Assembly (NCBI RefSeq): GCF_022760175.1
Contig: NZ_CP094326.1
Span: 930,001 to 994,000, forward strand
DNA length: 64,000 nt
Reading direction: 5' to 3'
From: Zhouia spongiae
Lineage (GTDB): Bacteria; Bacteroidota; Bacteroidia; Flavobacteriales; Flavobacteriaceae
Position 1 is the stretch's first letter. Each line of letters opens with the position of its first letter. The notes beneath the pieces are model-generated. The model saw nothing but the letters and a program-made list of their open reading frames with translations, was not told the DNA's origin and did no database searches. A program made the translations under genes and the position numbers. Below are positions 35,951 to 44,712 of the stretch, piece by piece.

Positions 35951-38900
35951 ATGAAAAAAACACTACTCTTACTTTTTCTTTGTTTATTGGGTTACACAAG
36001 CATTCTAGCGCAAGATAACGGCACCTGGAGTTATGCCAAGGAGGTAAATCCGAAAATGGTTAAAAACATCCGGAACTACAAGGCTTATCAACTAAACAGC
36101 AACAACCTAAAAAAGGAACTGTCGAATACTGCGGACAGAAAAGGGCTGGCCGGCGGAAAAACCCGGGGAAAGATTATAGCCTTCCCTACCGGGAATGGCT
36201 CTCTGGAAAAATTCAGGGTTTATGAATCCGCTGTTCTTTCAGCCGGATTACAACTGAAATACCCGCATATAAAATCGTATTACGGCGTTTCTACAACAAA
36301 CAAAGGAAAGACCATCCGGATAAGTCTTGACGATTTTGGCTTTCACGCATTGGTCCGCTCTGAAAAAGGCATTTCTTATATTAATCCGGTTGCATCTGAA
36401 AAGGATTTATATTATATCGCTCCCAAATCAGACTTCAAGGCTCCAATGTTTCAATGTAAAACCGGTGATGAAGTTGCGACACAACAATTAAAAGGGATGG
36501 TTGGCAACAGAGAAGATATCGTTAACGACGGTTCATTAAGAACCTATCGGATCGCCATTGCCAGTACCGGCGAATATTCAGATTATCACATTAATGCAGC
36601 AGGCGTCTCTGACGGAACCGATCAAGAAAAAAAATCTGCAGTGCTGTCTGCAATGAATACCACGATTACCAGGGTTAACGAGATCTTCGAAAGAGACCTG
36701 GCCGTTACCCTGGAGATCGTTGCCGATAACGATAAGATCATATACCTCGATGCAGACACCGATCCCTTCACCAATGATGACGGCGATACTTTACTAGATG
36801 AAATACAATCAGTAACAGATTCCAACATAGGGACAGAAAATTACGATATCGGGCATGTATTCAGTACCGGTGGAGGAGGTATTGCAGAGGTAGCATCTGT
36901 ATGTACTACCACGAAAGCCAGGGGAGTGACAGGTAGTTCTTCTCCTGTCGGCGATCCTTTCGACATAGATTTTGTAGCTCATGAACTGGGACATCAGTTC
37001 GGTGCCTCTCATACGTTTAACAACTCTTGTAACTCGAACAGATCTGATAATACTGCCGTTGAGCCCGGAAGCGGAACTACGATCATGGCCTATGCCGGTA
37101 TCTGCCCTCCTAATGTACAAGGGGCAAGCGACCCATATTTTCACGCAGTCAGCATAGCACAAATCTGGAGCAATATTACCGACGGAATAAACGACTGCGC
37201 CGCTGTTCAGGCCATTGGCAACAACGCTCCTGTCCTCGACCCGTTAAACAACTATACGATCCCCAAAGGCACAGCCTTTTATCTGGAAGGCACAGCCTCC
37301 GATCCTGATGGGGACGAGCTAACTTACAGCTGGGAACAAATTGACAACTCTATAGTTACCCAGCCCCCCGCTCCCGACGCTAATGAAGGCCCTGCTTTTC
37401 GGGTTTACCCACCCGATACCAGTCCGAAAAGATACTTTCCTTCCACTTCGGCTATTTTATCAAACAACCTGAGCCCGCAATGGGAAGTGGTCTCTAATGC
37501 CGGAAGGGATTATAATTTCGCATTACTGGTCAGGGACAACAATGTTAACGGGGGACAAACGGCAAGAGAAGACACGAAAGTTACCGCCGATGAAAACTCA
37601 GGCCCTTTTACGGTAACATCACAAACCGACAATACCACGATTACGGGCGGCGATGCCATTAATATTACCTGGGATGTAGCAAATACCAATATTGCCCCGA
37701 TAAACGCTTCGTCCGTCGACATCTTTTTAATTATCGATGGTGATTTTGAAACCTTAATCCCTTTAATCAGCGACACACCGAATGATGGTGAGGAAAATGT
37801 TGTTCTGCCGGGAAATATAACGACATCGAACGCAAGAATAATGGTTCAACCTACAAACAATATATTCTTTGCCGTTAATACCGCTTCATTACAAATACAA
37901 CAAAGCGAATTTGTTCTGGATTTCAACGCACTGAGCTATGAAGAGTGCCAGCCAAACGATGTGATTTTTAGCTTCACTTACAATACGTTTGCCGGCTTTA
38001 ACGAAACCACAAACTTTACAGCATCGAATGTTCCCTCAGGCTTAAATGTAGATTTCAGCAACACCTCTGCGACCAGTAACGGAACCTCTATCGATGTAAC
38101 GGTTTCCGGAACCGGGAACCCGGGCAAGGGAAAACACAGCTTTACGATCAACGCCAATGCCTCTTCTATAAGTAAAGAATATCCCATTGAGATCCATCTT
38201 TATGACAACACATTTGACAACATACCTTTAAACAGTCCTTCGGACGGAACATTAGAAGTATTGACCGACAGGAAATTTGAATGGACGGCGATCGACAATA
38301 CAATATCTTATGAAATTCAATATTCTGAACTTGAAGACTTCTCAAGCATCACCGAGACATCCGTTGTAAATGAACCCCATTATATCCCGGCGAACCTGCA
38401 ACCCGGAACAACATACTACTGGCGCGTAAAACCCATTAATGATTGCGGGTCCGGAAATTTCTCCAACTCTTTTAGCTTTTCGACAATAACACTGGATTGT
38501 CTGAATGAAATCAACAATACTCCGATAAACATAAACAACCAGCAACCCAGTACCATAACCTCCGAAATCAACATTACAAACAACGGTTTTATCAGCGACA
38601 TTTCAGTCGACCTGAATATTACCCATACATATATAAGCGACCTGACCGTATCATTAACATCTCCATCCGGAACTGAGATCACATTAATCAATGAAATCTG
38701 CGGAAACGGAAGAAACATAAACGCTACCTTTTCAGCTAACGGCACAAACATTATTTGTGGAACCAACCCTTCTATAAGTGGTTTGGTAGCTCCTGATCAA
38801 GCTCTGGAAAACATGGTTGGCGAACCTGCTGCAGGAACATGGACCCTGACAGTTTCTGATGCTTATAGCTTAGATGGCGGGACATTAAATTCATTTGGAC

Positions 38901-39730
38901 TCAATATATGCACCAGGGAAGATTCTGATCAGGACGGCATTTTTGATCCTTTGGATGAGTGCCCCGATACTCCTCCCAACACCAAAGTAGACACAAAAGG
39001 ATGTCCGGTCTTTTCAGTTGCTGCAAATAACTATACCATAAAAACCATTAGCGAAAGCTGCATAAGCAACAACGACGGAAGCATTAACATCAACACTGTC
39101 GAAAACCATAACTATATTGCCACTCTTACCGGTTCAGGAGGCAGTAACAGCCTGAATTTCAACAACGGCACTGCATTCAACAACCTTTCCTCCGGCACTT
39201 ACCAACTGTGTTTTACCGTTGAGGGGCAACCGGAATATGAGCAATGTTTTAACTTAACGATAAAACAGCCTGAAAGCCTTAGCGTCTTGTCTAAAGTCCT
39301 GGCAGAAGAAAAACTGCTCACCCTCAGGCTGGATGGTGCTTCCCTGTACAATATTGACATCAATGGCATTACAACCCAAACGACGGAAAACGAGATCTCT
39401 TTACCTTTGGCAAAAGGGTATAATATTATAAAAGTATACAGTAACAAAGATTGCCAGGGCCTTTACGAAGAGAATATTTTTGTTCCGGGAAAAGTTGTAG
39501 CACACCCAAACCCTTTCAGTCATCAGATCACCCTGTTTACCGGTAGCAGCAACCAACAAACAGACATTATGATCAGCTCTTTAGGAGGTAACAGCGTATA
39601 TCGTGCTTCGCGAAAATCAGACAGTAAAGGCAACATCCCGCTAGACCTGTCGCGGTTATCAACAGGGATTTACCTGGTTACATTAAGAGGGGAAGAGATT
39701 ATTACAACACTTAAAATTGTTAAAGAATGA
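35951..39730 (+). CDS. Secreted reprolysin-like metalloprotease with P-domain and T9SS type A sorting domain
   Basis: Large exported zinc protease of 1259 residues. A signal peptide covers 1-20 (MKKTLLLLFLCLLGYTSILA). A propeptide precedes the catalytic domain at about 195-415, with the extended zinc motif HELGHQFGASH (His344, Glu345, His348, His354) and a Met-turn in TTIMAYAGIC. Next come an Ig-like region, a fibronectin type III-like domain near 750-850, a proprotein convertase P-domain at about 855-988, one thrombospondin type 3 calcium repeat (DSDQDGIFDPLDECPD), a SprB-like segment, and the C-terminal T9SS type A signal from about 1180 (KVVAHPNPFSHQITLF ... LSTGIYLVTL). The last region predicts export by the gliding-linked type IX system. 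Confidence 0.93.
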   Translation: MKKTLLLLFLCLLGYTSILAQDNGTWSYAKEVNPKMVKNIRNYKAYQLNSNNLKKELSNTADRKGLAGGKTRGKIIAFPTGNGSLEKFRVYESAVLSAGLQLKYPHIKSYYGVSTTNKGKTIRISLDDFGFHALVRSEKGISYINPVASEKDLYYIAPKSDFKAPMFQCKTGDEVATQQLKGMVGNREDIVNDGSLRTYRIAIASTGEYSDYHINAAGVSDGTDQEKKSAVLSAMNTTITRVNEIFERDLAVTLEIVADNDKIIYLDADTDPFTNDDGDTLLDEIQSVTDSNIGTENYDIGHVFSTGGGGIAEVASVCTTTKARGVTGSSSPVGDPFDIDFVAHELGHQFGASHTFNNSCNSNRSDNTAVEPGSGTTIMAYAGICPPNVQGASDPYFHAVSIAQIWSNITDGINDCAAVQAIGNNAPVLDPLNNYTIPKGTAFYLEGTASDPDGDELTYSWEQIDNSIVTQPPAPDANEGPAFRVYPPDTSPKRYFPSTSAILSNNLSPQWEVVSNAGRDYNFALLVRDNNVNGGQTAREDTKVTADENSGPFTVTSQTDNTTITGGDAINITWDVANTNIAPINASSVDIFLIIDGDFETLIPLISDTPNDGEENVVLPGNITTSNARIMVQPTNNIFFAVNTASLQIQQSEFVLDFNALSYEECQPNDVIFSFTYNTFAGFNETTNFTASNVPSGLNVDFSNTSATSNGTSIDVTVSGTGNPGKGKHSFTINANASSISKEYPIEIHLYDNTFDNIPLNSPSDGTLEVLTDRKFEWTAIDNTISYEIQYSELEDFSSITETSVVNEPHYIPANLQPGTTYYWRVKPINDCGSGNFSNSFSFSTITLDCLNEINNTPININNQQPSTITSEINITNNGFISDISVDLNITHTYISDLTVSLTSPSGTEITLINEICGNGRNINATFSANGTNIICGTNPSISGLVAPDQALENMVGEPAAGTWTLTVSDAYSLDGGTLNSFGLNICTREDSDQDGIFDPLDECPDTPPNTKVDTKGCPVFSVAANNYTIKTISESCISNNDGSININTVENHNYIATLTGSGGSNSLNFNNGTAFNNLSSGTYQLCFTVEGQPEYEQCFNLTIKQPESLSVLSKVLAEEKLLTLRLDGASLYNIDINGITTQTTENEISLPLAKGYNIIKVYSNKDCQGLYEENIFVPGKVVAHPNPFSHQITLFTGSSNQQTDIMISSLGGNSVYRASRKSDSKGNIPLDLSRLSTGIYLVTLRGEEIITTLKIVKE

Positions 39731-40413
39731 AAAGCTACTTATATACAGTAACGTTATTCGCCGCTCTTCTCATGAGCTGTGGTGGCAAAGACGATCCAAA
39801 ACCACCTACGGCCGCAACACTGATATTTCCGGAAAACAATACTGAATGTATTGACGGAACAGATATCAATACAACACAAACAGCCATTACATTTAACTGG
39901 GAAACCACCAACAACACGGACGAATACCGGTTGCAGGTTAAGAATTTAAACAATTCGGCCATACAAACGTTTTCGACCACAACCACTTCTCAGGAGGTGA
40001 TCTTAACCAAAGGCGAACCTTATTCGTGGTTTGTAACATCCGCTTCCAACAACTTTCCCGATGAATCTGCCATAAGCAATACCTGGAAGTTCTATGCCAC
40101 CGGTAATGGCACTGAAAACTACGCTCCTTTTCCGGCTGAGATTATATATCCCAAATCGGGCATAACGATCAGTGCTGCAAACAACATGGTTAATTTACAA
40201 TGGAGCGGCTCTGACATTGACAATGATATTGCCGGTTACGAAGTATTTTTAGACACAAATAATGACCCCAATACTCTTTTAACAAATACCAATGCTCAAA
40301 ATTTTCAAACTCCCGATCTGGAGTTAGGGATTACTTATTTCTGGAAAGTCATCACCAGAGATAACGAAGGAAACACTTCTGATTCAGGAGTATATCAATT
40401 CAGGCTTCAGTAA
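39727..40413 (+). CDS. Lipoprotein with fibronectin type III-like domains
   Basis: Surface or periplasmic lipoprotein of 228 residues. The signal peptide MKSYLYTVTLFAALLMSC ends at lipid-attachment Cys18, followed by GGKDDPKPP. Two beta-sandwich, fibronectin III-like units follow: about 30-120 (ITFNWETTNNTDEYRLQVKN, SYSWF-like segment) and about 130-226 (VNLQWSGSDIDNDIAGYEVF, TYFWKVITRDNEGN). The same W-x-V-x-x-x-D motif occurs in the protease upstream. Its ATG overlaps the protease stop (ATGA), so the two are translationally coupled and perhaps cooperate at the cell surface. No enzymatic site is seen. Confidence 0.85.
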   Translation: MKSYLYTVTLFAALLMSCGGKDDPKPPTAATLIFPENNTECIDGTDINTTQTAITFNWETTNNTDEYRLQVKNLNNSAIQTFSTTTTSQEVILTKGEPYSWFVTSASNNFPDESAISNTWKFYATGNGTENYAPFPAEIIYPKSGITISAANNMVNLQWSGSDIDNDIAGYEVFLDTNNDPNTLLTNTNAQNFQTPDLELGITYFWKVITRDNEGNTSDSGVYQFRLQ

Positions 40414-40475
40414 ATCACCTGTTAACCAAAGACACAAACCCCTACGGGCCTGTTTAACAATTAACCGGACAAAAG

Positions 40476-41105
40476 CTATTTTCCGTTAAAGGAGTTCATT
40501 GTGTTACCGACCCCGGCAGTGCCAAAAGACTTGATCAGTTCATATGACTTCTCTAATCGTTCGGGCATTTGGGAAAGCTCGTCAGCATTCCATTCCCCAA
40601 GTACATAATCAACCTGTTTCCCTTTTGAAAACGTATCTCCGATTCCAAACCTGAAACGCGGATATGTACCGGTATTTAATTCCTGCTGGATATTCTTAAG
40701 CCCGTTATGCCCCCCGTCGCTTCCTTTTGTCTTTACCCGGATAGTTCCGAAATCCAGATTAATATCGTCGGTAATCACCAATATATTTTCTATGGGGATT
40801 TTTTCTGAATTCATCCAATACCTTACCGCTTTACCACTGAGGTTCATATAAGTATTAGGCTTCAGGAACACGAAAGTCCTTCCTTTAAATTTAAAGGTCG
40901 TAACATCTCCCAACCTCCTGGTTTCAAATTTTAAAGATTCTTTTTCCGCAAAATAATCCAATACCTTAAACCCTATATTATGACGCGTGTCAGCATATTC
41001 AGCCCCTATATTTCCTAAGCCTACAATTAAATATTTTTTCATAGGATCAACATCTTCTGTAATTGATTTGTTCCGTTTAAAGATCCAATTTAAAAATCCG
41101 GACAT
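40476..41105 (-). CDS. pth: Peptidyl-tRNA hydrolase
   Basis: Frees tRNA from peptidyl-tRNA that drops off ribosomes. The core begins at MKKYLIVGLGNIGAEYADTR (position 41042), with catalytic His in TRHNIGF, the N-T-Y-M-N-L-S-G segment and GGHNGLKNIQQELN. The open frame adds 21 residues upstream (from 41105), basic and partly hydrophobic (MSGFLNWIFKRNKS). Longer N-termini of this kind occur in flavobacterial Pth, but the start at 41042 is equally possible. It lies 79 bases after rplY, separated by a terminator hairpin. Confidence 0.95.
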   Translation of the reverse strand: MSGFLNWIFKRNKSITEDVDPMKKYLIVGLGNIGAEYADTRHNIGFKVLDYFAEKESLKFETRRLGDVTTFKFKGRTFVFLKPNTYMNLSGKAVRYWMNSEKIPIENILVITDDINLDFGTIRVKTKGSDGGHNGLKNIQQELNTGTYPRFRFGIGDTFSKGKQVDYVLGEWNADELSQMPERLEKSYELIKSFGTAGVGNTMNSFNGK

Positions 41106-41127
41106 TCCTTAATTTTCAACAAAAATA

Positions 41128-41163
41128 AAAAAGCATTCGATACCAATGTACCGAATGCTTTTA
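41128..41163 (-). terminator. Terminator between rplY and pth
   Basis: Minus-strand stem GCATTCGGTAC/GTATCGAATGC with one mismatched region, then TTTTTTATTTTTG. It lies 22 bases past the rplY stop and 23 bases before pth, so pth is probably partly read through or has its own start. Confidence 0.8.
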
Positions 41164-41184
41164 ATTACGCTGAATGCACTATTC

Positions 41185-41790
41185 TTATTTTCCTTTTGTA
41201 GCAGCTTTTTCGGCTTTTGCAGCTTCCTGAGCAGCTTTCATAGCGGCACGTGAAACTCTCACCTGGCATACTACCGTGTTATCAGGGTGCATAAACTTAT
41301 AATCTTCAGAAGCAACCTGAGTAACATATAACTTATTACCCATTTCTAAATTACTGATATCGGCTACGATATAGTCAGGTAGATTTGCTGGTAATGACTT
41401 CACCTTAAGCTTACGGTTAACCAATCTTAAAACACCACCGGCCATGATACCAGGAGAATTCCCGGCAACCTTAACAGGGATTTCCATAGTTACTTCTTTA
41501 TCATCATGTAACTGGAAGAAATCAATGTGTAAGATACTGTCGGTAACCGGATCAAACTGAATATCCTGTAAGATAGCATTGATCTTTGTTCCATCTTCTA
41601 ATTCAATTACTACGGTATGTGCATCCGGAGTGTAAACCAATTTAGAAAATGCTAATTCTTCTGCTGAAAAGTGCAATGGCTTCTCCCCTCCGTATACTAC
41701 GCAAGGTACCTTTCCAGCATTACGTAAGGCTTTTGTTGAAGCTTTGCCCACGCTTTCTCTTTGAGATCCTTTGATTGTAATTGACTTCAT
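41185..41790 (-). CDS. rplY: 50S ribosomal protein bL25 (long Ctc/TL5 form)
   Basis: Binds 5S rRNA in the large subunit. The N-terminal bL25 domain spans about 1-95 ([20 protein letters not shown] start; [15 protein letters not shown]; the D-P-V-T-D segment before HIDFFQL). The C-terminal TL5 domain spans about 100-185 ([16 protein letters not shown]). An Ala/Lys-rich tail closes the 201 residues. It sits 20 bases downstream of prs, and pth follows, the standard order. Confidence 0.97.
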   Translation of the reverse strand: MKSITIKGSQRESVGKASTKALRNAGKVPCVVYGGEKPLHFSAEELAFSKLVYTPDAHTVVIELEDGTKINAILQDIQFDPVTDSILHIDFFQLHDDKEVTMEIPVKVAGNSPGIMAGGVLRLVNRKLKVKSLPANLPDYIVADISNLEMGNKLYVTQVASEDYKFMHPDNTVVCQVRVSRAAMKAAQEAAKAEKAATKGK

Positions 41791-41810
41791 TATATAAAAA
41801 TTAAAATAAT

Positions 41811-42752
41811 TTACATTAAAAATTTAGAACTGATAGAGGTATTATGGTGTACCCTGTGCATTACATCTGCAAACAGTTCAGCACAACTCAACACCTTCAC
41901 CTTCGGGCTCTCTTGCCTTAACGGAATAGAGTCAGACACGATTAACTCCGTTAACTGAGAGTTTTCAATTCTTTCATAAGCACTTCCCGACAATAACGCA
42001 TGTGTTGTTATAGCCCTTACGCTAAGCGCTCCTCTTTCCATCATCATATCGGCTGCTTTGGTCAATGTACCTGCCGTATCAACCATATCGTCGATCAGAA
42101 CAACATTCTTACCTTGTACTTCTCCTATCAGCTCCATATGCTCGATAACATTGGCCTTTTTACGTTGCTTATAACAAATAACCACATCACTCTCCAGGAA
42201 TTTAGAATAAGCATACGCCCTCTTAGATCCTCCCATATCCGGAGAAGCAATCGTTAAATTATCCAATTCCAGGCTTCTTAAGTATGGCAAAAAGAAGGTA
42301 GAGCCAAACAGGTGGTCTACCGGCCTTTCAAAGAACCCCTGAATCTGGTCTGCATGCAGGTCCATTGTTATTATTCTGGTTGCCCCTGCCGATTCCAATA
42401 ACTTTGCCACCAATTTTGCTCCTATCGGAACACGGGGCTTATCTTTTCTGTCTTGCCTTGCCCATCCAAAATATGGCATGACAGCTGTAATGTGTCTTGC
42501 TGAGGCTCTTTTAGCAGCATCTAATGTTAATAACATCTCCATTAAATTTTCACTGCTGGGATGTGTTGATCCTACAATAAACACCCTGGCTCCACGGACA
42601 GACTCTTCAAAAGACGGTTGAAATTCGCCGTCGCTAAATCTCGTATATGAAATTTTACCTAATTCGGTTCCAAACGACTTTGCTATTTTTTCCGCCAATT
42701 CTACACTCTGGGTACAAGCAAAAATTTTCGGATCTGGCACTGTATATGACAT
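41811..42752 (-). CDS. prs: Ribose-phosphate pyrophosphokinase
   Basis: Makes phosphoribosyl pyrophosphate from ribose 5-phosphate and ATP for nucleotide, His and Trp synthesis. At 313 residues it is the class I size. The flexible-loop ATP site reads [20 protein letters not shown]. The cation-binding stretch has the [12 protein letters not shown] motif. The PRPP loop reads [20 protein letters not shown], with the D-D-x-x-D-T-x-G-T core. Expressed from the promoter at 42806-42834, ahead of rplY and pth. Confidence 0.98.
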   Translation of the reverse strand: MSYTVPDPKIFACTQSVELAEKIAKSFGTELGKISYTRFSDGEFQPSFEESVRGARVFIVGSTHPSSENLMEMLLTLDAAKRASARHITAVMPYFGWARQDRKDKPRVPIGAKLVAKLLESAGATRIITMDLHADQIQGFFERPVDHLFGSTFFLPYLRSLELDNLTIASPDMGGSKRAYAYSKFLESDVVICYKQRKKANVIEHMELIGEVQGKNVVLIDDMVDTAGTLTKAADMMMERGALSVRAITTHALLSGSAYERIENSQLTELIVSDSIPLRQESPKVKVLSCAELFADVMHRVHHNTSISSKFLM

Positions 42753-42805
42753 TATAACTTATTGTTTAGTAGTTATTTAATCGCTGCGTTGTGTTTAACG
42801 AGGTG

Positions 42806-42834
42806 CAAATTTAGAAATTTATTCTTAGAGCAAA
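42806..42834 (-). promoter_or_regulatory. Promoter of prs-rplY-pth
   Basis: Minus-strand TTTG (42834-42831), 17-base spacer, TAAATTTG (42813-42806), then a leader of about 50 bases. Good match to the Bacteroidetes -33/-7 pattern. Confidence 0.75.
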
Positions 42835-42852
42835 AGTATAATTGTATATATT

Positions 42853-42886
42853 TTTGTTTCAGAAAAGAAAATATTTTATAGATTTG
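42853..42886 (+). promoter_or_regulatory. Promoter of tRNA-Leu
   Basis: TTTG (42853-42856), 22-base spacer, TAGATTTG (42879-42886), 10 bases before the mature tRNA 5' end. Confidence 0.7.
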
Positions 42887-42896
42887 CACTCCGTTT

Positions 42897-42977
42897 GCCT
42901 CGGTGGCGGAATTGGTAGACGCGCACGACTCAAACTCGTGTTCCATTGGAGTGTGGGTTCGATTCCCACCCGAGGTA
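42897..42977 (+). tRNA. tRNA-Leu (anticodon CAA)
   Basis: The acceptor arm GCCTCGG pairs with CCGAGGT (G-U at the first pair), followed by discriminator A; CCA is not encoded. The D-arm begins TGGCGGAATTGGTAGACGCG, typical of Leu tRNAs. The anticodon stem CACGA/TCGTG encloses loop CTCAAAC, giving anticodon CAA, which reads UUG codons. A long variable arm (TTCCATTGGAGT region) makes it a class II tRNA, and the T-arm GTGGG-TTCGATT-CCCAC is perfect. It is a single gene flanked by a promoter and a terminator. Confidence 0.97.
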
Positions 42978-42980
42978 CTT

Positions 42981-43010
42981 AAAAAGCCTGATGATTTCAT
43001 CAGGCTTTTC
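42981..43010. terminator. Bidirectional terminator between tRNA-Leu and dgt
   Basis: Thirteen-base perfect stem AAAAGCCTGATGA/TCATCAGGCTTTT with a two-base loop, A-rich on the left and T-rich on the right. It serves both the tRNA (plus) and dgt (minus), and its end touches the dgt stop codon. Confidence 0.9.
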
Positions 43011-44353
43011 TATTTTAATGAACTCCCGGTTATTTTATTAAACAACAACACTGCATTTCCATCTGTCAGGCCTGCTACAAACTGACATACCGAAAGCAAC
43101 ATGGTATAAACAGCCCCTGAAGTCTTATATTTTTCAGGCAATAATTCCAGCACCAGCTTATCGTAATTAGAGCCCTCTCCCTTGTTCATTCTGATAAGAG
43201 CTTCAGAAAACGCCTCCAATAAAGTATTCAATATTTTGTACCCCGCTATTTCTTTATGTACAACTTCCGTACTCTTATAAATATTATCAACACTTAATTT
43301 AATAATATCATTTATCTGGGCGGTATATTTAGACTTATCAAGCAAGGAACAATCAAAATCACCATTCAATATTTTTTCTTCATTTTCCAGAAATATCCTT
43401 GTTGCGTCACTGATAAGTGTATTAATGGACAACGCTCTTAAATAACTCAACCTGTCTTCTTTGGTAGTCAGTGAATGATACTTCTCTGTATTGATACTTC
43501 CTCTCACCAGATTAATCAAATACTCCAGGGCGTACTCTTCCTGGATGAGCCCTAAATTAATACCATCTTCAAAATCTATGATCGTATAACATATATCATC
43601 GGCAGCCTCTACTAAAAATGCCAAAGGGTGGCGGGCAAACGAAACATCATCCCCTTTTCGGATCCGGATCAGTCCCAGATCATTGGCCACATCAGAGAAA
43701 AAATTCTTTTCAGACTGAAAGAAACCAAATTTTTTATCAGCTATGTGCTTTGTCGGCTTTTTCGGGAGGGACTCTTTCGGGTATTTGGCAAAAGCCGCAA
43801 GTGTAGCATAACTTAATCTCAGGCCACCGCTTACCCCTTCCCGGTTTTCGGTCAATATCCTAAATCCGTTTGCATTTCCTTCAAAATCTATAAGGTCCTG
43901 ATATTCTTTCGCCGTTAACTGTAGCTTATATTTCACACCCGTCCCGTTCTTAAAAAACTCGCCGATAGCTTTTTCACCGCTATGACCAAACGGGGGGTTT
44001 CCAATGTCGTGAGCCAAAGCAGCAGCAGCAACTATAGCTCCAAAGTCATTAAACCTGTATCCGTGTACCTCCCTCAAATAAGGGTGTTTTTCTAAAATTG
44101 CTTTCCCTACCGCACGTCCTAAGCTCCTTCCTACTACAGACACCTCCAGGCTATGGGTCAGGCGGGTATGCACAAAATCTGTTTTCGACAAGGGAATAAC
44201 CTGAGTCTTATCCTGCAAGCTACGGAACGCTGAAGAAAATATAATCCGGTCGTAATCCACTTCGAACCCCAATCGTGTTTCATCTTGTTCTTTCCTTAAT
44301 CTTTTATGCTTATCACCAAAACGCTTAAGCGATAATAAATCTTCCCAATTCAT
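43010..44353 (-). CDS. dgt: Deoxyguanosinetriphosphate triphosphohydrolase-like (HD domain)
   Basis: Hydrolyses dGTP or other dNTPs to deoxynucleosides and tripolyphosphate. The frame opens at 44386, but MNWEDLLSLKRFGDKHKRLR at 44353 is the conserved family start. The HD metal site is visible: His in RLTHSLEVS, His-Asp in AAALAHDIGNPPFGHSGEKA, and the later Asp in EAADDICYTIIDFEDGI. Dgt signature FSSAFRSLQDKTQV is present. The length of 447 residues fits the long bacterial type. It is a lone gene; by biochemistry it balances dNTP pools together with the reductase genes at 48.9-52.4 kb. Confidence 0.94.
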   Translation of the reverse strand: MNWEDLLSLKRFGDKHKRLRKEQDETRLGFEVDYDRIIFSSAFRSLQDKTQVIPLSKTDFVHTRLTHSLEVSVVGRSLGRAVGKAILEKHPYLREVHGYRFNDFGAIVAAAALAHDIGNPPFGHSGEKAIGEFFKNGTGVKYKLQLTAKEYQDLIDFEGNANGFRILTENREGVSGGLRLSYATLAAFAKYPKESLPKKPTKHIADKKFGFFQSEKNFFSDVANDLGLIRIRKGDDVSFARHPLAFLVEAADDICYTIIDFEDGINLGLIQEEYALEYLINLVRGSINTEKYHSLTTKEDRLSYLRALSINTLISDATRIFLENEEKILNGDFDCSLLDKSKYTAQINDIIKLSVDNIYKSTEVVHKEIAGYKILNTLLEAFSEALIRMNKGEGSNYDKLVLELLPEKYKTSGAVYTMLLSVCQFVAGLTDGNAVLLFNKITGSSLK

Positions 44354-44386
44354 ACCATTATATATAATCCCGGCAATATACATCAA

Positions 44387-44712
44387 TTAACAAAACTCCC
44401 CGGCTGAGCTCTTAATTTTCTATTAACATTGAAGCAGATAATTAATAATTAGATAATATTCTGATTACGCATACCTCAGATCAGTAAACGATTTTTGGCC
44501 ATGTCTATTTTAAGGCATTTCATTTAATCATTAGTTTTTGTCGACTTGATTTTTGAAATCTTGAGGGCTGCTATTGTCATAGCAGCCCTTTTCTTACGAC
44601 AACTCACTAACAATCTATAAATTAAACCTATATTGACCAAAGATTAATAATTAGGAAACATTAACTTAACATTGCAATCTGTTCTTTGCGGCGACAAAAA
44701 CTAGGAAATCAA
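44387..44712 (+). other. Leader region of the phosphate porin gene, without a protein gene
   Basis: No coding sequence is supported here. The region is AT-rich, with a hairpin GATTT-TTG-AAATC (44548-44560) immediately before the strong terminator at 44565. A possible promoter-like TTAGTTTTTG lies at 44531-44540 and a second GTTCTTTGC at about 44673-44681, near the porin start. Confidence 0.5.
44565..44595 (+). terminator. Stand-alone strong terminator upstream of the phosphate genes
   Basis: Ten-base perfect stem GGGCTGCTAT/ATAGCAGCCC with a TGTC loop, then TTTTCTT on the plus strand. No gene on the plus strand ends before it, since dgt is divergent. It therefore ends either a short RNA or the leader of the porin mRNA. 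Confidence 0.85.

Noticed and set aside
42773-43085. Open frames on both strands over the tRNA-Leu gene
   Set aside because: They read through the tRNA structure and its terminator, with no protein motif.
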